Below, piece after piece: positions 17,307 through 25,731 of a stretch of DNA of 64,000 bases. Where the stretch lies: assembly GCA_009360345.1 (NCBI GenBank), contig SPDP01000006.1:248001-312000 (forward strand), given 5' to 3'. The number at the start of each line of letters is the position of its first letter. Position 1 is the stretch's first letter. The DNA is from Alcaligenaceae bacterium SAGV5. GTDB taxonomy: Bacteria; Pseudomonadota; Gammaproteobacteria; Burkholderiales; Burkholderiaceae_B. The notes under the pieces are model-generated. The model was given only the letters and a program-made list of their open reading frames with translations, made no database searches and was not told the DNA's origin. The translations under genes and the position numbers were made by a program.

Positions 17307-18605
17307 TCAGCGGCGGGTGGCGGCGCCGTGCAGCGCCTTCAGTTGAACCTGGATTTCGACGAAGGGCCGGATGTCGATGATCTCGGCTTCATGGCCCGGC
17401 TCGGCGCGACCCATGGCCTTTTCTCCGGCATCCCCGGACAGGCCCCACACCCGCGGCACGATGTCGGCGGTCTGCGTCCAGGCCTTGAGCGGCTGTCCTT
17501 CCAGGAAGGCCGTCATCTCGCGCGTCCAGATCCGCCGCGTCACCGCCACGCCGATGTCGGAGCGGCCCAGCCGTTCATCGTCGCGGTCGGCCAGCCGCCC
17601 CTGGCCGATCTGGGCGATGTCGTCCTGCAGACGGACCAGGTCCACGCGCCGGGGATCGGCGTCCTGCAGGCGGGCGACCCCGTCCAGGATGTCTTCGCAC
17701 AAATCCTGGTGCGCGATATCGATCTCGGACCGGCGCTGTTCGCGCCGCTGCTTGAAACGGAGCATGGCCTCGTCGCGGATGGGCACGCGGTGCAGGCTGA
17801 ACTGCATGTGGCGCGCATCGTCGATGGGCACCCACCAGAACAGCGATTCCTGCCAGTCCACGTCGGGTTCGTTGGGCAGCGCGGTCATGTAGAAGATGTT
17901 GGGCATGCCGAACTGCTGCACGCGCCGCGCGCCGTCGCCGCGCTGGAAGGTATAGGTGATGCCCCAGTCGGATTCCACCGCCTGGAGCTGTTTGCCCAGT
18001 CCGATGCCTTCGAACGATGCCCGGTTGTCGCCATGCACGAAGCCCACGTGGGCCATGTCCAGCGCGTTCTCCAGGTTCTGGAAATAATTGCAGTCGCGCG
18101 AGTACGAGTCGATTTCCAACAGGCCGCGGAATTGCTCGAACTGCGGATAGCGGGGGAAATCGGGCGCCTCGCCCGTGCCCAGGTAGGCGAAGACCAGTCC
18201 CAGGTATTCGCGCGTGGGCCAGGTCTGGAGCGAGATGCGGTCGATGAACGCGGATTGCTCGGCCGGCTGCTCGACGCATTTTCCGGCGGCATCGAATTTC
18301 CAGCCGTGGTAGAAACAGCGCAGCTCGTCGCCCTCCACCCAGCCGGTGGACAACTGCGTGCCCCGGTGCGGGCAGCGGCCCTGGGTCAGGTGGACCTGTC
18401 CGCCGGCCGAGCGGTAGAGCGTGTAATCCACGCTCATGATGCGCAACGGCACGGCCTGGCCCGGCGCGAGATCGGCGCCGTGATAGACCGGCTGCCAGAA
18501 GCTGCGCAGGTAGTTGCCGGCCGGCGTGCCCGGTCCGGTGGGCGCGCAGTCGATACGATTCGCCTTCCTGGCGCGCAAAGGTTCCACATTGTTGGCGGTA
18601 GCCAT
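17307..18605 (-). CDS. Rieske non-heme iron oxygenase, large (alpha) subunit
   Basis: A 432-residue aromatic-ring-hydroxylating or demethylating oxygenase. The Rieske [2Fe-2S] motif CPHRG...CFYHGW is at about residues 77-97. The mononuclear iron site lies in ENALDMAHVGFVHGD (about 180-194), with the bridging Asp and both His. The ATG at 18605 follows GAGGAG; an upstream ATG at 18656 overlaps the Bug stop and lacks such a site. The length and single-component look resemble phthalate- or vanillate-type oxygenases. No reductase or ferredoxin gene is nearby, so electrons must come from a partner elsewhere. It is the middle gene of the operon. Confidence 0.93.
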   Translation of the reverse strand: MATANNVEPLRARKANRIDCAPTGPGTPAGNYLRSFWQPVYHGADLAPGQAVPLRIMSVDYTLYRSAGGQVHLTQGRCPHRGTQLSTGWVEGDELRCFYHGWKFDAAGKCVEQPAEQSAFIDRISLQTWPTREYLGLVFAYLGTGEAPDFPRYPQFEQFRGLLEIDSYSRDCNYFQNLENALDMAHVGFVHGDNRASFEGIGLGKQLQAVESDWGITYTFQRGDGARRVQQFGMPNIFYMTALPNEPDVDWQESLFWWVPIDDARHMQFSLHRVPIRDEAMLRFKQRREQRRSEIDIAHQDLCEDILDGVARLQDADPRRVDLVRLQDDIAQIGQGRLADRDDERLGRSDIGVAVTRRIWTREMTAFLEGQPLKAWTQTADIVPRVWGLSGDAGEKAMGRAEPGHEAEIIDIRPFVEIQVQLKALHGAATRR

Positions 18606-18652
18606 GTTCTCCTCGCTTTCTCTGTTCGGGGCGGCGCCGCGGCCGCCCGCTG

Positions 18653-19681
18653 TCATTGCTGTTGCTTGAGCCCGGCCTGTTCGACGAACGCCGAGAAACG
18701 CGACACGTCGGCGGCGATGCTGGCCGCGAACGCTTCCGGCGTGGTGGAAGCGGGCTCGAATCCCAACGCCTCCAGCTTCTTGCGCGCCTCGTCCTTGCGC
18801 AGCACACGGTCGACCGTGGCGTTGATCTTGCGGATGACGCCGGCGGGCGTGCCGACCGGCGCGACCAGGCCCACCGACAACGTGTAGCTGACGCCCTGCA
18901 CGCCGGCTTCGGCCAGCGTGGGAATGTCGCGGAACAGCGCCAGCCGTTCGGGCGTCGTGACGGCAAGCGCGCGCAGCTTGCCGCTCTGCATATGGGTCAT
19001 GGCCGACATGTCGCTGATCGCGAAATCCACCTGCCCCGCCAGCAAGGCCAGCGTGGCGGGCGCGGCGCCGGCGTAGGGCACGTGCAGCAGGCGCGCGCCG
19101 ATGGCCTTGGAGAGCGACTCGGCCACGAAATGCGACCCCGAGCCCTTGCCGGTGGAGGCGTAGCTGATGGGCTGCGCCGAGGCGCGCGCGCGCCGGACCA
19201 GCTCGTCCATCGTCTTGATGCCGGATGCGGCGTTGACCAGCACGAAGTACGGTCCCTTCGCGATCTGGATGACGCTGGCGAAGCTCTTGATGGGGTCGTA
19301 GGACAGGTTGGGATACATGGCCGCGGTCACCGCGTGCGTGCCGGGGCCGATCAGCAGAAGCGTGTAGCCATCAGGCTGCGCCGCCGCGACATAGGCCGCC
19401 CCGATGGTGCTGCCGGCGCCCGGGCGGTTGTCGACGAAGACCGGCGTGTTCCATTCGGCGTTCATGCCCTCGGCCACGATGCGGGCCGCCATGTCGGACG
19501 AGCCGCCCGCGGGAAAACCGACGACGATGCGGACCGGATGGGACGGATAGCGATCGGCGCCCTGGGCCCGGGCGACGGACGCGGGCAGCAGCAGACAGGT
19601 CGGCAAGAGCGCCGCCATTCCCAGGCGGAGCATGCGGCGACAGCCGCGGGAAAAAAGCCTGGACCGGTAAAGGGAGAACAT
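18653..19681 (-). CDS. Bug/TctC-family periplasmic solute-binding protein
   Basis: A 342-residue solute receptor with a long Arg-rich signal peptide (about residues 1-39, ending SVARAQG). Family marks are HPVRIVVGFPAGGSSD, DNRPGAGSTIGAA and AAQPDGYTLLL. AGGAG precedes the ATG at 19681. It is the first gene of the Bug-Rieske-M24 operon, with a promoter about 60 bases upstream, and probably binds the compound that the oxygenase attacks. Confidence 0.92.
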   Translation of the reverse strand: MFSLYRSRLFSRGCRRMLRLGMAALLPTCLLLPASVARAQGADRYPSHPVRIVVGFPAGGSSDMAARIVAEGMNAEWNTPVFVDNRPGAGSTIGAAYVAAAQPDGYTLLLIGPGTHAVTAAMYPNLSYDPIKSFASVIQIAKGPYFVLVNAASGIKTMDELVRRARASAQPISYASTGKGSGSHFVAESLSKAIGARLLHVPYAGAAPATLALLAGQVDFAISDMSAMTHMQSGKLRALAVTTPERLALFRDIPTLAEAGVQGVSYTLSVGLVAPVGTPAGVIRKINATVDRVLRKDEARKKLEALGFEPASTTPEAFAASIAADVSRFSAFVEQAGLKQQQ

Positions 19682-19739
19682 GGTGGCTCCTGCGTGGGCG
19701 ATAGGCGACGACTCGTCCCGGCATCCCGGGCTTGATAGT

Positions 19740-19768
19740 AGTTTATTAATACGAGTTGTATGAGTCAA
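19740..19768 (-). promoter_or_regulatory. sigma-70-type promoter with internal operator, Bug-Rieske-M24 operon
   Basis: On the minus strand TTGACT (19768-19763) is followed after 17 bases by TAAACT (19745-19740), about 59 bases before the ATG at 19681. Inside the spacer ATAC (19749-19752) and GTAT (19758-19761) form a dyad with a 5-base gap. A repressor bound there would block RNA polymerase; the convergent MarR protein is the obvious candidate. Confidence 0.6.
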
Positions 19769-19819
19769 CCATTTGGCGAAAACATCCAATCACTCGGATG
19801 TTCTCCCCTCTCCGGGTAT

Positions 19820-20488
19820 TCAGCCCCGCCGCAGCCGCGCCGCCGTAGCCTCGTCCGCCGGCTTGGCCAGCAGGCCGCCGCGGTCGTTGAACAGCACCAG
19901 GTAGCGCGCGCCGTCGAACATGGGCATGAAGGTGGCGCTGCCGTACTCGGCATCGACGTAGGGCAGCCAGCGCGAGAACTGGCGTTTCAGCGTCCACAGG
20001 TCGGGCAGGTTGCCGCCGTCGTCCAGCGAATACACGGTACGCAAGACGCCGCGTTCGCGCTCGATGTCGTCATAGCGCCCGCCGATCCGGTCCAGCCTGT
20101 ACAGCGAAGGCACCCCGGCCAGCGCCGCCGGCAGCCGCCAGCGCAACACGCGCGCGTCGATCTGCCACGCATCGCCCGACAACACGAACTGGCGCGCGCC
20201 TTGGGGCGCGCCCGCCGGCCCGGGCGGCAGCACGACCGTGGCGCGGAAACGCTGCTGCCCGTCCTGCGCAAGCTCGATCATGGCGACTTGCCGATCCTCG
20301 AACAATTGCAGATAGCGGTACACGGTGAAGGCCAGCAGCGAGGAAACCAGGCTCAGGGCCACCAGCGCCAGTCCCAGCAGGCGCCGCAACGGCCGCAGCC
20401 CTCGGGACCCGAAGGCCATGCCGAGTCCGGGAACGGCAAGAACGATCGCCACCACGGCGATCCAGAGAGAAGGGCTCAACGCATCCAC
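19820..20488 (-). CDS. small membrane protein of unknown function
   Basis: A 222-residue protein I cannot assign. It has two N-terminal membrane segments (about residues 7-27 and 37-58) and then a soluble region of about 160 residues, probably periplasmic, rich in beta-type patterns (RFRATVVLPPG, QFVLSGDAWQIDARVLRW). Gly/Arg patches (RIGGRYDD) and a final AARLRRG tail are seen; no catalytic motif stands out. It lies 60 bases after the histidine kinase gene in the same direction, so the two may be co-transcribed and this could be an accessory sensor or target. Confidence 0.75.
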   Translation of the reverse strand: MDALSPSLWIAVVAIVLAVPGLGMAFGSRGLRPLRRLLGLALVALSLVSSLLAFTVYRYLQLFEDRQVAMIELAQDGQQRFRATVVLPPGPAGAPQGARQFVLSGDAWQIDARVLRWRLPAALAGVPSLYRLDRIGGRYDDIERERGVLRTVYSLDDGGNLPDLWTLKRQFSRWLPYVDAEYGSATFMPMFDGARYLVLFNDRGGLLAKPADEATAARLRRG

Positions 20489-20548
20489 CCGCGGTACCTC
20501 CTTGACATGTTTCTTCCAGGCGCCATGCTCGCACAGATCGCCGATGGA

Positions 20549-22291
20549 TCAGGGATCCAGTTCGAGCAGGATGCGCGTGCCCTGTCCGGGGCTGCTGCGG
20601 ATCTCCAGCCTCGCCTGCATCAGCGCCGCCTGTTCGGCGATGCCGCGCAACCCGTAGTGGCCGGGCACCGGGGCCGCGGGATCGAAGCCGACGCCGTCGT
20701 CCATCACTTCGAGATGGACGGCCGATAGCGCGGGCGAAGCCGGATCGGCCGCCGCCGTCATCGACAGGCCGATGGAGACGCGGCCGGCACGCGCATGGCG
20801 TTCGATGTTGCGCAGGGCCTCCTCGGCGATGCGGAACGCGACCTCGGCGCGTTCGCCGGCCAGCGCGGCGGCCTGCTCATCCCTGGCCAGGACGGTGGGT
20901 ATGCCGGTCCGGCGCTCGAAGCGGTCCGCCAGTTCGGCCAACGCCGCGCCCAGCCCCAGCTCGCGCACGCCGTTGTGGCGCATCTGCTTGATGGCGGCCC
21001 GGGCCTCGACCAGGCCGCTGCCGGCCACGTTCTCGGCGCTGAGCAGTTCCGTATCCAGTTCGCCGGGCGACATCCGCGCGCCCAGCTTGCGGATCATCCT
21101 CAACTGCGTCAGCACCGCCATCAGCGACTGCGCCAGCGTGTCATGCAGGTCGCGGGCCATGCGCAGGCGCTCCCGGCCTATGGCCGCCTGCCGGGCTTCC
21201 TCGGCCATCCGTTCGATCCGCGCGGTGCGATCGGCCACGCGGCGGTCCAGTTCGGTGTTCAATTGCAGCAGCGCCTGCTTTTCCGCGCTCAGGCTTTGCA
21301 GCGTCGCCGCCAGGGTGTTGCCGATGTGCGCGACCTCGTCGACCCCGTGCACCGCGTCCAGCTCGCCCCGCCTGCCCTGCTGTACCGCCTGCGCCTGTCC
21401 GGCCAGGCGCCGCAGCGGCCGCAACAGCACGTGCGTGGCATAGGCCGCCAGCAGCGCGGCCAGGAGGCCCGACAGGAAGGTCGCCACGAATACGATGTCG
21501 CGCGTGCGCCGCGCCGCGGCCAAGGCGATCCGGGCGTCCTGCCGGACCGTGATGGTCCAGTCGAAGGCCTCGCCCGCAAGCACGTTGGCGGAATAGGCCC
21601 CCGCCAGCATGCGTTCGGCTTCCGCGGATGAAGGACGCGGCCCGGCCCCCGGCTGGCCGGGACCGATCAGCACATGGCCGCTCTTGTCGCTGAGCGAGAC
21701 CTGGACGTGCCGTTCGGTGTTCAGCCCTTGTTCCAGTTCGTGCAGGACCGTGCCCAGCCACGACCATGACAGGGCGCCGACGATCGCGTCCGGCGCGTGG
21801 CCGCCATCGCGGTGCAGCGGCACGGCGATCTCGATGGTGTCCGGCCGCAGGTCGGCCGCCGGGGCCGATACGTCCGGCTCGAAGGAAAAAGCGGTTCCGG
21901 AACGGCTGCTGGACGATCCGCCCGTGGCGAACCGGCCCCGCCCGTCCACCACCGACAGCGACGAAAACTCCGGGAACTCCCGGTAGATGGCGGCAAGATG
22001 CCTGCCGAGCGAACCGGCGCCGGTGTCCGACGACGCGGCGATCTGCGCCGCCGCGGCCTTGATGACGGACACCCGCGTGGCCAGTGCCGATTGCAGGTTG
22101 GCCATGATCTGCATCGCGAACTGCCGCAGCAGCCGCTCGTGGTCGTCCTGCGCCTGCTGCTCGGCCCGGGACGCCGAAAAGACCGCGCCCAGCACGGCGG
22201 CGATCACGACGACGACGAACACGACCGACCCGATGGCGGCCGACAGGCTGTGCCTGGGATTCAGGCGCTGCCACAGCGAATCCTCTTTCAT
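20549..22291 (-). CDS. NarX/DesK-type sensor histidine kinase with cache sensor
   Basis: A 580-residue membrane kinase. TM1 is at about residues 18-38, a periplasmic dCache-like sensor at 40-265, TM2 at 266-288, HAMP at 287-340 with a coiled coil to 375. The HisKA_3 dimerisation box is RMARDLHDTLAQS with His383. The ATPase domain follows, with the N box (EEALRNIERHA) and MDDGVGFDP. The ATG at 22291 gives a normal short cytoplasmic N-terminus; upstream in-frame ATGs are unlikely. Such kinases normally pair with a LuxR-type response regulator, but none lies in the window. Confidence 0.9.
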   Translation of the reverse strand: MKEDSLWQRLNPRHSLSAAIGSVVFVVVVIAAVLGAVFSASRAEQQAQDDHERLLRQFAMQIMANLQSALATRVSVIKAAAAQIAASSDTGAGSLGRHLAAIYREFPEFSSLSVVDGRGRFATGGSSSSRSGTAFSFEPDVSAPAADLRPDTIEIAVPLHRDGGHAPDAIVGALSWSWLGTVLHELEQGLNTERHVQVSLSDKSGHVLIGPGQPGAGPRPSSAEAERMLAGAYSANVLAGEAFDWTITVRQDARIALAAARRTRDIVFVATFLSGLLAALLAAYATHVLLRPLRRLAGQAQAVQQGRRGELDAVHGVDEVAHIGNTLAATLQSLSAEKQALLQLNTELDRRVADRTARIERMAEEARQAAIGRERLRMARDLHDTLAQSLMAVLTQLRMIRKLGARMSPGELDTELLSAENVAGSGLVEARAAIKQMRHNGVRELGLGAALAELADRFERRTGIPTVLARDEQAAALAGERAEVAFRIAEEALRNIERHARAGRVSIGLSMTAAADPASPALSAVHLEVMDDGVGFDPAAPVPGHYGLRGIAEQAALMQARLEIRSSPGQGTRILLELDP

Positions 22292-22449
22292 GGATGAGTG
22301 TCCATGCCCGCATGCCCAGGAGTATCGCAGAGCCCCCTGCCGGGCGAAAGTGACTTTCGGCACTGTGAGGGCGGCCCGGACGGACGCTAAGCTGTGCTCT
22401 CGACCCCAACCCACCGGTCTCGGGACCGCGGCGCATGATGTGGCATTCC

Positions 22450-22679
22450 ATGCTGGATGAACTCGTGGAGGCGGTATCCCGGAGTGCTAAATTGCCTCCG
22501 GAGCAGGCGTCGCTGGCCGTCACCGCGACATTGAGATACCTGACGGCCCACATGCCATCCCCGGTAGTCGGCGCCCTGCATGCCGTGCTGGGGTTGGCCG
22601 CCCCGCCCGGCGCCCCCGGCCCCTGCTCAAGCTGGGCGGGGCGGGCATGCCGGGCGAGACGGTCAGGGTCTCGTAGCCC
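22450..22679 (+). pseudogene. small helical protein gene, apparently frameshifted near its 3' end
   Basis: From the ATG at 22450 the frame encodes MLDELVEAVSRSAKLPPEQA, then AVTATLRYLTAHMPSP and GALHAVLG, a pattern I recognise from small bacterial proteins of the type LxELV...GLxxEQAxxAVxxVLxFLxxRLPxPIxxxLDxxLG. After about residue 60 this frame becomes Arg/Ser-rich and improbable. A one-base shift in the C-rich run at about 22610-22622 restores LLKLGGAGMPGE and a stop near 22678, which suits the family. So it is either a frameshifted gene or a sequencing error. It overlaps the 3' end of map in antisense. Confidence 0.5.
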
Positions 22680-23419
22680 GTGTCCGTTACCACCACCGTG
22701 TGCTCCCACTGGGCGGACAGGCTGTGGTCCCGCGTCACGATGGTCCAGCCGTCGGCCAGCTCGCGGATTTCCCGGCGCCCGGCGTTGATCATGGGTTCCA
22801 CCGTGAAGATCATGCCCGTCAGCAGCTCGATGCCGGTGCCGGGTTTGCCGTAGTGCAGCACCTGCGGGTCTTCGTGGAACACCTGGCCGATGCCGTGGCC
22901 GCAGAACTCCCGGACCACGCTGTAGCCGTGCGCCTCGGCATGCTTCTGGATGGCATGGCCGATGTCGCCCAGATGGGCGCCGGGCCGGACCTGTTCGATG
23001 CCCAGCCACATGCATTCGTAGGTGACCTGCGCGAGGCGGCGCGCCAGGATGGACGGTTCGCCGGCGAAGAACATGCGGCTCGTGTCGCCGTGCCAGCCGT
23101 CCTTGATGATGGTGACGTCGATGTTGAGCGAGTCGCCGTTCTTCAGGACCTTGTCGCCGGGGATGCCATGGCAGACCTGGTGGTTGACCGACGTGCAGAT
23201 CGCCCCGGTAAAGGGCGGGTAGCCCGGCGGCGCATAGCCGATGGTGGCCGACTTCACCTTCAGTTCGTCGGTCATGTATTCCAGGCAGAGCCGGTCCAGT
23301 TCGCCGGTGGTCACGCCGGGCTTGACGTGGGGCGCGATGAAGTCCAGCACGCTGGCCGCCGCCTGGCAGGCCTCGCGCATCTTGCCGACGTCCTCGGCCG
23401 ATTTGATGGTGATGCTCAT
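22520..23419 (-). CDS. map: methionine aminopeptidase, type I
   Basis: Removes the initiator Met from nascent proteins. The 299-residue frame holds all five metal ligands: two Asp in IDVTIIKDGWHGDTS, His in CGHGIG, Glu in FTVEPM and Glu in WEHTVVV. The fold ends at about residue 268 (ETLTVSPGMPAPP); about 30 further residues, rich in Arg and Gly, are beyond E. coli length (264) and lie antisense to the small gene at 22450, so the true stop may have been lost by frameshift. An in-frame ATG at 23428 is also possible. It is divergent from rpsB, its normal neighbour. Confidence 0.93.
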   Translation of the reverse strand: MSITIKSAEDVGKMREACQAAASVLDFIAPHVKPGVTTGELDRLCLEYMTDELKVKSATIGYAPPGYPPFTGAICTSVNHQVCHGIPGDKVLKNGDSLNIDVTIIKDGWHGDTSRMFFAGEPSILARRLAQVTYECMWLGIEQVRPGAHLGDIGHAIQKHAEAHGYSVVREFCGHGIGQVFHEDPQVLHYGKPGTGIELLTGMIFTVEPMINAGRREIRELADGWTIVTRDHSLSAQWEHTVVVTDTGYETLTVSPGMPAPPSLSRGRGRRAGRPTPARHAGRRLPGMACGPSGISMSR

Positions 23420-23545
23420 GATCTGCATTCCCGCGCTATCCGCGCTCCATGATGGCTCCGGGTCGCCAGCGCCGCTCGAAGCGGCCTGCGAGGGCTTTCT
23501 TGTAACAAGACGCGACGAAGGCCAGGGCGTGGCCGGGCGGGTCGC

Positions 23546-23575
23546 TTGAGCAGGTGGCCCGGAAAATAGTAGAAT
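23546..23575 (+). promoter_or_regulatory. candidate rpsB promoter
   Basis: TTGAGC (23546-23551) and TAGAAT (23570-23575) are separated by 18 bases, close to the sigma-70 pattern. Transcription would begin near 23582, right at the leader hairpin. Confidence 0.45.
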
Positions 23576-23580
23576 TATAG

Positions 23581-23614
23581 GCTTCCTGTGATTTCAGGAA
23601 GCAAAACAGGAAGC
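23581..23614 (+). promoter_or_regulatory. rpsB leader hairpin with duplicated arm
   Basis: GCTTCCTG (23581-23588) pairs perfectly with CAGGAAGC at 23595-23602 and equally with a second CAGGAAGC at 23607-23614. The two pairings are mutually exclusive, so the leader can fold in two ways at the very start of the transcript. Confidence 0.55.
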
Positions 23615-23837
23615 AAGAGGCCCGAACGGGTCGGGGGGCCAGGAGTGATTCCTGGGTGGCGGGGCGCCGTGTGGTGTACCCATCATGCCAGAAAGCCTGG
23701 AGTTTCTCCAGGGATGCCTTCTCCCGAACGTTCAGGCCGGATCGTCAACCGCGCGCCGTGTCATCCAGGGTGCCGGCCGGGCCAAGCAAGGCCTGGCGGG
23801 TGCTGATGCGGTGCAAGACCCAACCCTCGGAGTCAAT

Positions 23838-24587
23838 ATGTCCGTTAGCATGCGCGAAATGCTGGAAGCCGGTGTCCACTTCGGTCACCAAACCCGCTTC
23901 TGGAACCCCAAGATGGCCCCCTATATCTTCGGCCATCGCAACAAAATCCACATCATCAACCTCGAGAAGACCCTGGCCCTGTACCAGGACGCTCTGAAGT
24001 TCGTGCGTCAACTGTCGGCCCGTGGCGGCACGATCCTGTTCGTCAGCACCAAGCGCGCCGCTCGCGAGATCATCGCCGAGGAAGCGCAGCGCTGCGGCAT
24101 GCCCTACGTCGACAGCCGCTGGCTGGGTGGCATGCTGACCAACTTCAAGACGGTCAAGACCTCCATCAAGCGCCTGAAGGACATGGAAGCCATGCAGGCC
24201 GAGGGCGCGACCGAGCGCATGAGCAAGAAAGAAGCGCTGATGTTCCAGCGCGAGCTCGAGAAGCTGAACAAGTCCATCGGCGGCATCAAGGACATGAACG
24301 GCCTGCCGGACGCGATCTTCATCATCGACGTCGGGTATCACAAAATTACCGTCACCGAAGCCAAGGCGCTTAACATTCCGGTCGTCGCCGTGGTGGATAC
24401 TAACCACTCGCCGGACGGTGTGGCCCATGTCATTCCGGGCAACGACGACTCGTCCAAGGCGATCGCCCTGTACGCCCGTGGCGTGGCCGATGCCGTGGCC
24501 GAAGGCCGCGAGCAGGCCCTGCAAGGCGTGGTGGATGCCGTGGCCGAAGGCGGCGACGAGTTCGTGGAAGTCGAAGGCGAGGAATAA
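23838..24587 (+). CDS. rpsB: 30S ribosomal protein S2
   Basis: A 249-residue S2 protein of the small ribosomal subunit. It starts [25 protein letters not shown] and keeps the family signature [27 protein letters not shown]-like C-terminal block (about residues 160-200) and coiled-coil region (about 100-150). The ATG at 23838 follows GGAG at good distance; an upstream open frame is leader sequence. It heads the order rpsB-tsf-pyrH-frr. A perfect intrinsic terminator separates it from tsf. Confidence 0.98.
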   Translation: MSVSMREMLEAGVHFGHQTRFWNPKMAPYIFGHRNKIHIINLEKTLALYQDALKFVRQLSARGGTILFVSTKRAAREIIAEEAQRCGMPYVDSRWLGGMLTNFKTVKTSIKRLKDMEAMQAEGATERMSKKEALMFQRELEKLNKSIGGIKDMNGLPDAIFIIDVGYHKITVTEAKALNIPVVAVVDTNHSPDGVAHVIPGNDDSSKAIALYARGVADAVAEGREQALQGVVDAVAEGGDEFVEVEGEE

Positions 24588-24592
24588 GCTCC

Positions 24593-24704
24593 CCCCTACG
24601 CGCTTGCGCGCGCCCCCCAGGGGGCGATGCGGGTGGACCGGAAGGGAAACCCACCCCCTACGCCCTTCGGGCGCCCCCTCAAGGGGGCGATGCGGGTGGA
24701 CCGG
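24593..24704. repeat. two near-identical 49-50-base hairpin repeats after rpsB
   Basis: Copies at 24593-24641 and 24655-24704 share CCCCTACG at the left and a GGGGGCGATGCGGGTGGACC block at the right. Each contains two small stems; in copy two these are CGCCC-TTC-GGGCG and GCCCCC-TCAA-GGGGGC. Similar GC-rich elements follow tsf (25732-25860), so this is a dispersed intergenic repeat family. Confidence 0.7.
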
Positions 24705-24766
24705 CGGAGCCGGATCCACCGCATCCTGGGTCTGGGCCGGGGCTGGGCTTTCGCAGGTGAATGTCT

Positions 24767-24792
24767 GAAGGGGCCTTGTGCCCCTTCTTTTT
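24767..24792 (+). terminator. intrinsic terminator between rpsB and tsf
   Basis: GAAGGGGC (24767-24774), loop CTTGT, GCCCCTTC (24780-24787), then TTTTT (24788-24792). The stem is perfect, so most rpsB transcripts should stop here and tsf must be read by leak-through or from its own promoter. Confidence 0.85.
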
Positions 24793-24805
24793 AGTCAAAC
24801 TATAT

Positions 24806-24828
24806 TTCCGCCCTTGTGGAGGGCGGAA
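24806..24828 (+). promoter_or_regulatory. hairpin in the tsf leader
   Basis: TTCCGCCC (24806-24813) and GGGCGGAA (24821-24828) form a perfect 8-bp stem with a 7-base loop, ending 16 bases before the tsf ATG and just before its GGAG. It could modulate tsf translation or processing. Confidence 0.5.
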
Positions 24829-24844
24829 GATGTCAGGAGTAATC

Positions 24845-25726
24845 ATGGCCGAAATTACCGCAGCAATGGTCAAGGAACTGCGCGAGAAGACCGACGCGCC
24901 CATGATGGAGTGCAAGAAGGCGTTGACCGAGGCCGATGGCGATCTGGCCAAGGCCGAGGAAATCCTGCGCGTCAAGCTGGGCAGCAAGGCCAGCAAGGCC
25001 GCCGCCCGCGTCACCGCCGAAGGCTTGGTGGCCCTGTATGTCTCGGCCGACGCCAAGACCGGCGTTGCCGTCGAAGTCAACAGCGAAACCGATTTCGTGG
25101 CCAAGAACGATGATTTCGTCCAGTTCGCCAACGATATCGCCGAGTTGATCGCCAAGGCCAACCCGGCCGACGTCGCCGCCCTGTCCGAACTGGCGTTCCG
25201 TGACGGTACCGTGGAAAGCGTGCGTACCGCCCTGGTCGGCAAGATCGGCGAGAACATCTCCATCCGCCGCTTCACCCGCATCGCGACCGAGAACAAGCTG
25301 GCCCAATACGTCCACGGCGGCCGCATCGGCGTGCTGGTCGAATACTCCGGCGACGAAGCGCTGGGCAAGGACCTCGCCATGCACGTCGCGGCCACCAAGC
25401 CGAAGGCGCTGGACGCCTCGGGCGTGCCGCAGGACGACATCCAGCGGGAGCGTTCGGTTGCCGAGCAGAAGGCCGCCGAATCGGGCAAGCCCGCCGATAT
25501 CGTGGCCAAGATGGTCGAAGGTTCGGTCCAGAAGTTCCTGAAAGAGGTTACGCTGTTGTCGCAACCGTTCGTCAAGGACGACAAGCAGACCGTCCAGCAG
25601 GTGCTGAAGGCCAAGAACTCCGCCGTCCAGCAGTTCGTGCTGTACGTCGTGGGCGAAGGCATCGAGAAGAAGGTCAACGACTTCGCCGCAGAAGTCGCTG
25701 CCCAGGCGGCTGCGGCAAAGGGCTGA
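24845..25726 (+). CDS. tsf: elongation factor Ts
   Basis: A 293-residue nucleotide-exchange factor for EF-Tu. The N-terminal UBA-like domain is at about residues 1-55 ([20 protein letters not shown]). The EF-Ts core holds the TDFVAKND signature (about 80-87), which contacts EF-Tu. The C-terminal module ends [23 protein letters not shown] precedes the ATG at 24845. Unlike E. coli it lies beyond a strong terminator from rpsB, with a hairpin in its own leader. Confidence 0.98.
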   Translation: MAEITAAMVKELREKTDAPMMECKKALTEADGDLAKAEEILRVKLGSKASKAAARVTAEGLVALYVSADAKTGVAVEVNSETDFVAKNDDFVQFANDIAELIAKANPADVAALSELAFRDGTVESVRTALVGKIGENISIRRFTRIATENKLAQYVHGGRIGVLVEYSGDEALGKDLAMHVAATKPKALDASGVPQDDIQRERSVAEQKAAESGKPADIVAKMVEGSVQKFLKEVTLLSQPFVKDDKQTVQQVLKAKNSAVQQFVLYVVGEGIEKKVNDFAAEVAAQAAAAKG

Positions 25727-25731
25727 CCCCC

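Larger units (their letters stand above)
23429..23837 (+). other. long map/rpsB intergenic region and rpsB leader
   Basis: These 409 bases hold no convincing gene. They contain a promoter-like pair at 23546-23575, a perfect hairpin at 23581-23602, a second copy of its right arm at 23607-23614, and then about 220 bases of GC-rich leader before the rpsB ATG. The leader length fits autoregulation of rpsB by S2, known in other proteobacteria. Confidence 0.6.

Noticed and set aside
15453-18887. Very long open frame on the plus strand (over 1100 codons)
   Set aside because: It lies antisense to the M24 and Rieske genes, is rich in His, Gly, Arg and Ala with no domain motif, and is explained by high GC in the third codon position of the real genes.
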